A stretch of DNA of 11,813 nucleotides from Candidatus Kaiserbacteria bacterium. Its GTDB lineage: Bacteria; Patescibacteriota; Minisyncoccia; Phycocordibacterales; UBA918. The stretch lies in contig QKBW01000030.1 of assembly GCA_003245875.1 (NCBI GenBank), positions 1 through 11,813 of the forward strand. Reading direction: 5' to 3'. Each line of letters begins with the position of its first letter. Positions within the stretch are counted from its first letter, which is position 1. The notes under the pieces are model-generated. The model made no database searches and was not told where the DNA came from. It worked only from the letters and a program-made list of their open reading frames with translations. Shown here piece after piece: positions 4,969 to 10,936 of the stretch. Position numbers and translations under genes: made by a program.

Positions 4969-6693
4969 TTATACAATATGGTCTGCAAAGTCATCCTCAC
5001 CTGCTTCCGGAGTCGCGGCATGTTGGCGGCGATTTTCAAGATCGACCACACGGATAAGCTCGGGGAGGGAGGTGGTACCAGCCAACACCTTTTCGACACC
5101 ATCGTGTGTCATATTAGGGATGCCTTGAGGTGCGGCAGCCTCGGCGATGATATGTTCACGCGGGTCGCGGAGGATGGCTTCTTCGACAGCTGCATCCATA
5201 CGCACTGCTTCAAACAAACCTTGGCGGCCCATAAAGCCGGTTTGATTGCAGTGAGGACAGCCGACCGGCTTGTGCAAGATGAGTGGATCTGAAAGTTGTG
5301 GAGGGTGGGGGTGGTCTTTTATGGTGTCTTTGATCAATGCGACTTCCTCCGGGGAAGCCTCGTATGCTTCTTTACAGTGATTGCATAAGACACGGACGAG
5401 ACGCTGTCCGAGCACAATGTTGACCGCACTACCGAATGAGCGATAGTCAGCACCAAGGTCGATGAGACGGGGGAAAGCACCGACCGCACTGTTGGTGTGG
5501 AGGGTAGAGAAAACCAGGTGACCGGTTTTGGCAGCTTGGAGGGCGGTTTCAGCCACTTCGCGGTCGCGTATCTCACCAACCATAATAACGTCTGGGTCTT
5601 GACGAAGAATAGCACGTAGGCCTGATGCAAAAGTGTATTCGTCTCCCACTTGTGTTTGCACAATATCTTCCAGCTTATATTCAACCGGGTCCTCAATAGT
5701 GATGATCTTAACGTCCGGTGTGTGTACTTTGCGTAAGAATGCATACAATGCGGTCGTTTTACCGGAACCGGTCGGACCGGTGGTGATGATCAGTCCGTTG
5801 GGACGTTTCAGTTCTTCTTCTATTGTTTCTCGTAAAATGGGATTAAGGCCAAGGTTCTCGAACGAGAAACTGGCTACCGTTGGGTCAAGCAAACGCATTA
5901 CCATCGACTCGCCGGCTGCGCCGGGAATGACGGAGGCACGCACCTCTACCGTCTGCTCGCCGATGGTGAATGTAAAGCGGCCATCTTGTGCCTCATCGTG
6001 TGCGTTGAGGCGCATACCAGCCAGTAGTTTGAGACGTGAAAGAAGACGTTCGTAAATTACGCGCTGCATATCAATGACATCATGTAGTACGCCATCAAGA
6101 CGAAAACGCATGCGGATACCGGTTTCTTCCGGTTCAATATGGATGTCCGAGGCATGGAGAGAAATAGCCCCAGCAAACATAGCTTCCAAAGTCTCGGAGA
6201 CCCGACGAGCGGAGTTGAGGGTACGGATGTCTTCAATTCGAGCAGTTACATCTTCCAAACCGCGAAGTGATTTTACCAAATTAGCGATGGATGTTGGGTC
6301 GATATCAAGGACCCCACGGGTAACGGCAATGGTGCTGCGCTGGTCTTGGTAGCGCAGCCAAGCATGCTCGAGGCTGGCCTTGGAACAAATCATAATGGTC
6401 AGTTTCCAGTTGTCTTTTTTGAGTTGTTCCAGCAACGCTTGAACGGCAGGGTTGTTGGGATTATGCAGCGCGATATTAAGCTGCTTATTATGGCGTTCAA
6501 AAGCCACCGCTTCGGCTTCGCGAGCAACTTTTTCATCAATGACCGTCAGGGCGCTTGGGTTGATGGTAATACCGGGCAGGTAAATGTATTGGTAGCCGTA
6601 ACTGGCTGCAAGTTCACGCATCAAGTGCTCTTCTTCAGCACGGCGCAGCTCGCTTAATTTCTCATCATCGTATGTGTCGTCAAATTGAACCAT
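4969..6693 (-). CDS. pilB: Type IV pilus assembly / type II secretion ATPase (PilB/GspE family)
   Basis: This 574-residue cytoplasmic ATPase powers pilus extension or an equivalent secretion machine. After an N-terminal region of about 150 residues resembling a divergent GspE/MshE N-domain comes the motor: Walker A GPTGSGKT (306-313), Asp box ITIEDPVEY (331-339), Walker B DVIMVGEIRD (368-377) and His box HLVFSTLHTNSA (392-403). A zinc-binding pair of knuckles follows, CNHC (437-440) and CPHC (479-482), typical of the extension ATPases PilB/GspE and not of the retraction ATPase PilT. An acidic C-terminal tail ends it. AGGAG lies 4 bases before the ATG, the clearest ribosome site in the window, though a -10-like box overlaps this region. 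No other pilus gene is in the window; GspE is the alternative name, and CPR members are usually assigned to type IV pili. Confidence 0.9.
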   Translation of the reverse strand: MVQFDDTYDDEKLSELRRAEEEHLMRELAASYGYQYIYLPGITINPSALTVIDEKVAREAEAVAFERHNKQLNIALHNPNNPAVQALLEQLKKDNWKLTIMICSKASLEHAWLRYQDQRSTIAVTRGVLDIDPTSIANLVKSLRGLEDVTARIEDIRTLNSARRVSETLEAMFAGAISLHASDIHIEPEETGIRMRFRLDGVLHDVIDMQRVIYERLLSRLKLLAGMRLNAHDEAQDGRFTFTIGEQTVEVRASVIPGAAGESMVMRLLDPTVASFSFENLGLNPILRETIEEELKRPNGLIITTGPTGSGKTTALYAFLRKVHTPDVKIITIEDPVEYKLEDIVQTQVGDEYTFASGLRAILRQDPDVIMVGEIRDREVAETALQAAKTGHLVFSTLHTNSAVGAFPRLIDLGADYRSFGSAVNIVLGQRLVRVLCNHCKEAYEASPEEVALIKDTIKDHPHPPQLSDPLILHKPVGCPHCNQTGFMGRQGLFEAVRMDAAVEEAILRDPREHIIAEAAAPQGIPNMTHDGVEKVLAGTTSLPELIRVVDLENRRQHAATPEAGEDDFADHIV

Positions 6694-6697
6694 ATTG

Positions 6698-6708
6698 CTC
6701 CTATTGTA
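6698..6708 (-). promoter_or_regulatory. Extended -10 box and Shine-Dalgarno at the pilB start
   Basis: On the minus strand TGCTACAAT, an extended -10, ends with TACAAT at 6708-6703, exactly 9 bases before the pilB ATG. AGGAG (6702-6698) begins directly after it. If the -10 is used, transcription would start after the AGGAG, so the two readings conflict: either a nearly leaderless message or a longer one starting upstream. Confidence 0.4.
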
Positions 6709-6714
6709 GCAGGG

Positions 6715-6751
6715 AAAAGCGATGGAAACGCTTCGCGTTTCCCCCGCTTTT
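6715..6751. other. Terminator-like hairpin between divergent genes pilB and tsaE
   Basis: GGAAACGC (6724-6731) pairs perfectly with GCGTTTCC (6735-6742) around TTC. After a 2x2 internal loop, AAAAGCG (6715-6721) pairs with CGCTTTT (6745-6751). The near-symmetric hairpin with A and T flanks resembles a two-way terminator but sits where two genes begin, not end. Its role is unknown. Confidence 0.6.
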
Positions 6752-6783
6752 CTATTTCCGTGATACCAGGTATGCTAAGGGCA

Positions 6784-7221
6784 ATGCAATCATTCTATGA
6801 CATCACTGCTCTTGATAGTCTTGAAACTGTAGCCAAAGATATTTTAGCCTCGTTACCAAAGACAGACGGTGCCACCGTTTTGGCGCTCTATGGTGACTTG
6901 GGTGCTGGCAAAACTACCTTTGTCCAAACGATTGCCACACAGCTAGGGGTACAGGAGCCGGTGACTAGTCCGACGTTTGTGATAATGAAAGGGTATGAGA
7001 CGACGAATGCCCGGTGGCAGACATTGGTGCACATAGATACATATCGTTTTGATAGTGAGGAAGAGGCTGTACCTCTTCACCTCTCACAAATCTTTGCGGA
7101 CGCACAGACATTGGTATGTATTGAGTGGGCAGAGCGCATTGCGTCGTTGCTGCCGCCGCACACCGTGCATCTTCGTTTTTCGCAGCAAGATGCTACGCGG
7201 ACATTGACCATCGACCTATGA
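6784..7221 (+). CDS. tsaE: tRNA threonylcarbamoyladenosine biosynthesis ATPase TsaE
   Basis: This protein (145 residues from the ATG at 6784) is the small ATPase of the TsaB-TsaD-TsaE complex that makes t6A at position 37 of ANN-decoding tRNAs. It has the TsaE Walker A form GDLGAGKTTF (37-46), the TSPTFVI motif (61-67), HIDTYRF (83-89) and the family's CIEWAER (112-118). Length is close to the usual 140-160. Another in-frame ATG at 6772 would add MLRA, and the frame extends further up without family similarity. AAGGG lies just before the 6784 ATG, closer than an ideal ribosome site, so the start is not certain. It overlaps polA by 4 bases (ATGA), which implies translational coupling. Its tRNA substrates include tRNA-Lys(UUU), whose gene lies about 3 kb downstream. 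Confidence 0.93.
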   Translation: MQSFYDITALDSLETVAKDILASLPKTDGATVLALYGDLGAGKTTFVQTIATQLGVQEPVTSPTFVIMKGYETTNARWQTLVHIDTYRFDSEEEAVPLHLSQIFADAQTLVCIEWAERIASLLPPHTVHLRFSQQDATRTLTIDL

Positions 7222-9596
7222 CCATAAAAAAGAAAAAAGAAACCCTGGTTCTTCTCGATGCGCACGCAATTTTGCATCGCGCGTATCATGCGCTGCCAGA
7301 CTTTTCGTCACCATCCGGAGAACCGACCGGCGCGCTCTATGGTGTGGTCAGTATGATATTGAAGATCGTCGAAGAACTGAAGCCAGATTATTTGGTGGCA
7401 TGTTACGACTTGCCCACACCAACACATCGGCATGAAGCCTATGCCGGATACAAGGCTGGTCGGGTAAAAACAGACGATACCCTGGTCGCCCAAATCGAGC
7501 GCTCGCGCGATATTTGTGCCGTCCTCTCGATTCCTATTTATGAACTACCCGGTTTTGAGGCTGATGATATGCTCGGCACTATTGCCGCGCAAACCAAGCA
7601 ACACAAAGACCTGGAAGTGGTCATTGCATCCGGTGATATGGATACGCTGCAGCTGGTAGAGAAAAAAAGAGTGAAGGTATATACCCTAAAGAAGGGAATC
7701 AACGATACGATCTTGTATGACGAAGCGGCGGTAAAAGAGCGCTTCGGTTTTCCTCCTACCTCAATACCTGATTACAAGGGATTACGCGGTGATCCTTCAG
7801 ATAATATTCCAGGCATACCAGGGATCGGTGAAAAGAGCGGCGGCGAGCTGGTGCGGCTCTATGGAACGATCGAAAGGCTCTATGCTGCGCTGCACAAAGA
7901 CCCGGCCCAGCTCGCCGCCGCCGGCATTAAAGCACGCACTATTACGCTCTTGACCGAACATGAAGAAGAAGCGGTATTTTCAAAAATGCTGGCAACCATT
8001 CGTACCGACGCGCCTGTTACCTTTGAGTTGCCGGCAGCGCATTGGCGCGAATCGGTCGATGTGGAAGCAACACTTTCACTATGTAGCGAGTTGGGCTTTC
8101 GGACACTTGCTGCGCGTATTCGTACACTCTTTGCAGTTTCTGACACTGTGCTTGAGACAACTATGACCACAGACCAGCAAGAAACAGCGGCCATAAAGTT
8201 GTGGCTTTTAGAAAGTGATCGTACCAACAGTACTGCTGACGACATCATCGACTACGGCCGCACGTATTTAGGCACCGACGATCCTTCTGGTATCATGGCG
8301 GCGCTTGATGAGCGGCTACGATCGCAAGACTTATGGCAACTGTACGAAACTATCGAAGCGCCACTACGTCCCGTTATTACACATATCAATAGTGTCGGTG
8401 TGTTGCTTGACGTGCCGTATCTGCACATGTTGTCAAAGACACTCCACAAAGAACTGATCAAACTTGAAAAAGACATCTATCAGCAAGCGGGGTGTGAGTT
8501 TAATCTCAATTCTCCCAAACAACTTGGAGACGTGCTCTTTGATACACTTGGCCTCAAGCCAAAGAATCAAAAAAAGACTGCTGGTGGGCAGCGATCGACT
8601 CGTGAGTCAGAATTGACTAAAATGATCGACCTGCACCCAATCATTGCCAGCATTTTGCGGTACCGAGAGTTGGCCAAGCTTGTGTCCACCTACATCGACA
8701 CATTGCCGCAGTTGGTAGGGGAAGATGGTAGAGTGCGCACGACGTTTTTACAAACCGGTACGACGACCGGTCGCCTAGCGAGCCAGAGTCCAAATCTCCA
8801 GAACATCCCCGTGCGCAGTGAAGAGGGAAGAGCTATTCGTAAGGCCTTCATCGCCAGCCCGGGGTACACTTTGGTATCGATCGACTACTCGCAAATCGAG
8901 CTACGCATTGCTGCTATGCTTTCGGAGGATAAAGAGCTTGTTGAAATTTTTAAGCGCGGTGAAGATGTCCATGCCGGTGTTGCGATGCGCGTGTTTGGTG
9001 TGGCAGCCGAGGATGTTACTAGAGAGATGCGCCGCAAAGCCAAGGTGATAAACTTCGGCATTCTCTATGGTATGGGGGTAAACGCCTTGCGGCAAAATCT
9101 GGGGGAGGGAACTACCCGAGAAGAAGCGCAAGAATTTCTCAATGCCTACTTCAACACCTTCACACGCCTCGCGGAGTATTTGGAAGAGACAAAAGCTTTT
9201 GCGCGCACACATGGTTATACGGTTACGATGTTTGGTCGTCGCCGGCAATTCCCGGGCATCAATTCCGGTGCGCCATTTATTCGTGCGGCTGCCGAGCGTA
9301 TGGCTATCAATGCGCCGATTCAAGGTACGGAGGGTGATATTTTGCGCATTGCCATGATCCGTATGAGTGAATTTATCAAACAAGAGGAGTTGGATGAATC
9401 ATTGCGTATGCTGCTACAAGTACATGATGAACTGTTGTTTGAGGTACAAACCAACCAACTGGAAACATTAGTTCCAAAGTTGGTCGCCATCATGCAAGAC
9501 GTGTTTGTTGGTCGCGAAACCCATGGCGTGCCGGTGGAGGTTGAAGTGAAGACTGGCCCAAATTGGCAAGAATTAAGTAAATATAACCAAAGCTAG
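7218..9596 (+). CDS. polA: DNA polymerase I lacking a recognisable proofreading domain
   Basis: This 792-residue polymerase fills gaps and removes primers during replication and repair. The N-terminal 5'-3' exonuclease/flap domain (about 1-300) has its metal-binding acids in VLLDAHAILHRAYHAL (Asp14), CYD (Asp64), GFEADD (112-117), SGDMD (138-142) and GDPSDN (191-196), followed by the helix-hairpin-helix PGIPGIGEKSG. The polymerase domain (about 379-792) has motif A SIDYSQIELR (554-563), motif B RRKAKVINFGILYG (605-618) with the O-helix Phe613, and motif C QVHDELLFEV (734-743). Only about 75 residues separate the two domains, against roughly 190 in E. coli, and no DxE exonuclease motif is seen there. 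The start overlaps the tsaE stop. An upstream in-frame extension into tsaE (from 7125) is rejected because it lacks family similarity. The holA-like gene follows after 5 bases. Confidence 0.96.
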   Translation: MTIKKKKETLVLLDAHAILHRAYHALPDFSSPSGEPTGALYGVVSMILKIVEELKPDYLVACYDLPTPTHRHEAYAGYKAGRVKTDDTLVAQIERSRDICAVLSIPIYELPGFEADDMLGTIAAQTKQHKDLEVVIASGDMDTLQLVEKKRVKVYTLKKGINDTILYDEAAVKERFGFPPTSIPDYKGLRGDPSDNIPGIPGIGEKSGGELVRLYGTIERLYAALHKDPAQLAAAGIKARTITLLTEHEEEAVFSKMLATIRTDAPVTFELPAAHWRESVDVEATLSLCSELGFRTLAARIRTLFAVSDTVLETTMTTDQQETAAIKLWLLESDRTNSTADDIIDYGRTYLGTDDPSGIMAALDERLRSQDLWQLYETIEAPLRPVITHINSVGVLLDVPYLHMLSKTLHKELIKLEKDIYQQAGCEFNLNSPKQLGDVLFDTLGLKPKNQKKTAGGQRSTRESELTKMIDLHPIIASILRYRELAKLVSTYIDTLPQLVGEDGRVRTTFLQTGTTTGRLASQSPNLQNIPVRSEEGRAIRKAFIASPGYTLVSIDYSQIELRIAAMLSEDKELVEIFKRGEDVHAGVAMRVFGVAAEDVTREMRRKAKVINFGILYGMGVNALRQNLGEGTTREEAQEFLNAYFNTFTRLAEYLEETKAFARTHGYTVTMFGRRRQFPGINSGAPFIRAAAERMAINAPIQGTEGDILRIAMIRMSEFIKQEELDESLRMLLQVHDELLFEVQTNQLETLVPKLVAIMQDVFVGRETHGVPVEVEVKTGPNWQELSKYNQS

Positions 9597-9601
9597 TCGT
9601 T

Positions 9602-10294
9602 ATGTTGCAGGTATTTTTTGGTACGGATAGTGGGAAAGCACGGGCGGCGGCCTTGGCCGCCGCCCGTGAAAGTGGTTTGTCCCTAGAGCGCATTGAAGCT
9701 GAATCGTTCCAGTCTGGGCAGTTACGTGACGTAGTGGAGAGCGTATCTCTTTTTGGTGCACCAAGCGCGTACATACTCGACATGCCGTCCGACAACGATG
9801 ACTTTAGTGCAGAGTTATTTTCTATTTTAAGCGAGTTACCTCATTCTCCGCATGCTTTCTTTGTAATTGAAGGGTTGCTGCTCGCAGATCAAAAGAAGAA
9901 GTATCAGAAGCAGACAGAAAGCCTGGAAGAATTCAAGCGTGGGGACGTAGAGCGGTTTAACACATTTGCGTTGGCTGATGCGCTTTGCACACGAGACAAA
10001 AAGAATGGTTGGTTGTTGTTAGCACGCGCCAGGGCCGCCGGTCTCACACCAGAGGAGATCATTGGGGCGTTGTGGTGGCAGTTGAAACTGATGCTGCTGG
10101 CAGGGAAGACTAGCTCAGCCCAAGAGGCGGGGGTGAATGCGTTTCCTTATAACAAGGCTAAAAAAGCACTGTCTCATTTTGCGCCAGGCCGAGTGGAGGA
10201 ATTGGCCGAATCGTTACTCGCTCTGTATCACCAAGGGCACGCCGGTGAAGTAGAGCTCGATCTTGCCCTCGAGCAGTGGGTGTTGGAGTGGTAG
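9602..10294 (+). CDS. holA: Probable DNA polymerase III delta subunit (HolA-like), short
   Basis: The delta subunit is the clamp-loader arm that opens the sliding clamp. This 230-residue protein is much shorter than the roughly 330-345 residues of standard HolA. Evidence is mainly the pattern: an N-terminal nucleotide-binding-like start (VFFGTDSGKARAAALAAA, 4-21), a middle with LFGAPSAYILD (50-60) and FFVIEG (86-91), and a C-terminal helical part with FNTFALADALCTRDKKNGW (119-137), GLTPEEIIGALWWQLKLML (147-165) and a closing ELDLALEQWVLEW, which follow the HolA collar-domain layout. Position immediately after polA fits a replication role. No ribosome site is visible, so translation may be coupled to polA. 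The assignment rests on pattern recognition; a delta-prime-like or unrelated protein is less likely. Confidence 0.72.
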   Translation: MLQVFFGTDSGKARAAALAAARESGLSLERIEAESFQSGQLRDVVESVSLFGAPSAYILDMPSDNDDFSAELFSILSELPHSPHAFFVIEGLLLADQKKKYQKQTESLEEFKRGDVERFNTFALADALCTRDKKNGWLLLARARAAGLTPEEIIGALWWQLKLMLLAGKTSSAQEAGVNAFPYNKAKKALSHFAPGRVEELAESLLALYHQGHAGEVELDLALEQWVLEW

Positions 10295-10323
10295 TCTTGA
10301 GAGTTAGATTTTTTCATTCAATA

Positions 10324-10332
10324 TGGTATAGT
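10324..10332 (+). promoter_or_regulatory. Extended -10 promoter of tRNA-Lys
   Basis: TGG-TATAGT is an extended -10 element lying 13 bases before the mature 5' end of the tRNA. At the 17-base spacing the -35 position reads TTAGAT, a weak match. Transcription should start near 10338-10340 and probably continues through the tRNA into the methyltransferase gene. Confidence 0.6.
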
Positions 10333-10345
10333 TTCGAGCACTTAT

Positions 10346-10418
10346 CCGCCCATAGCTCAGATGGTAGAGCAGCGGCCTTTTAAGCCGACGGTCCCAGGTT
10401 CGAGCCCTGGTGGGCGGA
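10346..10418 (+). tRNA. tRNA-Lys, anticodon UUU
   Basis: All parts of a cloverleaf can be read. The acceptor is CCGCCCA (10346-10352) with TGGGCGG (10411-10417), followed by discriminator A (10418). TA occupies positions 8-9. The D arm is GCTC-AGATGGTA-GAGC. The anticodon loop CTTTTAA (10377-10383) has anticodon TTT at 10379-10381. The variable region is CGGTC, and the T arm is CCAGG-TTCGAGC-CCTGG. No CCA is encoded; the bases after the discriminator are CAG, so CCA must be added enzymatically. The first pair is C1-G72, not the common G1-C72, and the outermost anticodon-stem position is a G27-A43 mismatch. Confidence 0.97.
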
Positions 10419-10427
10419 CAGTATTAC

Positions 10428-10898
10428 ATGAGTACAATCGTTGTTCTGGATAATATCCGCAGTGCCCAAAATGTGGGGGCTATTTTTCGGACGAGCGACG
10501 GGGCTGGAGTAGAGAAGATTATTTTGGCCGGCTATACACCGGCACCGATCGATCGTTTTGGACGAACACAACCGGCGATTGCTAAAACCTCACTCGGGGC
10601 TACCGAATCGGTAGCGTGGGAGTCGTGTACGAATGAAGAACTGGTAGATCGTTTGCAAACATATCGCACACAAGGGTATCAATTGGTGGCGGTTGAACAG
10701 GGAGCGGGCAGTGTTTCGCTCTATGATTTTATCGAACCAGAGCAGGTGGTGTATATATTTGGGAATGAAGTAGATGGTGTATCGCCCGATATTTTATCTA
10801 TCGCGGATACTCTTTTGGAGTTACCGATGCGAGGGATGAAAGAATCGTTGAACGTGTCGGTGACGGCAGGGATTGTGTTGTATCATACGGGGAAATAA
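10428..10898 (+). CDS. SPOUT-class (TrmH/SpoU family) RNA 2'-O-ribose methyltransferase
   Basis: This 156-residue protein has the three SpoU signatures of AdoMet-dependent ribose methyltransferases: NIRSAQNVGAIFRTSDGAG (9-27), with the conserved Asn and Arg; FGNEVDGVS (111-119); and LPMRGMKESLNVSVTAGI (132-149), which forms the trefoil-knot cofactor site. There is no N-terminal substrate-binding domain, so the protein is a bare catalytic domain like TrmL or the smallest TrmH members. Whether it acts on tRNA or rRNA cannot be told. The gene starts 9 bases after tRNA-Lys and has no ribosome site, so it is probably transcribed with the tRNA and freed by 3' processing. The ATG at 10428 is chosen over one at 10410 inside the tRNA. 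Its stop codon lies within the terminator stem. Confidence 0.9.
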   Translation: MSTIVVLDNIRSAQNVGAIFRTSDGAGVEKIILAGYTPAPIDRFGRTQPAIAKTSLGATESVAWESCTNEELVDRLQTYRTQGYQLVAVEQGAGSVSLYDFIEPEQVVYIFGNEVDGVSPDILSIADTLLELPMRGMKESLNVSVTAGIVLYHTGK

Positions 10899-10936
10899 CA
10901 AAAGCGGCGGGCCGAAGGCCCGCCGCTTTTGTTATT
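10894..10936. terminator. Palindromic two-way terminator shared by convergent genes
   Basis: Bases 10894-10913 pair perfectly with 10917-10936, a 20-bp stem closed by the three-base loop GAA. The GC core (GCGGCGGGCC with its complement) is flanked by AACAAAA and TTTTGTT. The left arm contains the methyltransferase stop (10896-10898) and the right arm contains the murE stop (10934-10932). Confidence 0.95.

Noticed and set aside
7125..7217. N-terminal extension of DNA polymerase I into tsaE
   Set aside because: The family start is at 7218 (MTIKKKKETLVLLDAH); the extension only reads tsaE in another frame.
3567..7221. Alternative genetic code (TGA read as Gly, as in Gracilibacteria/Absconditabacteria)
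   Set aside because: TGA ends ruvB and tsaE at the expected family lengths, and no gene needs TGA read through.
10295..10345. Terminator after the holA-like gene
   Set aside because: A T run exists at 10309-10315 but no stable hairpin precedes it.
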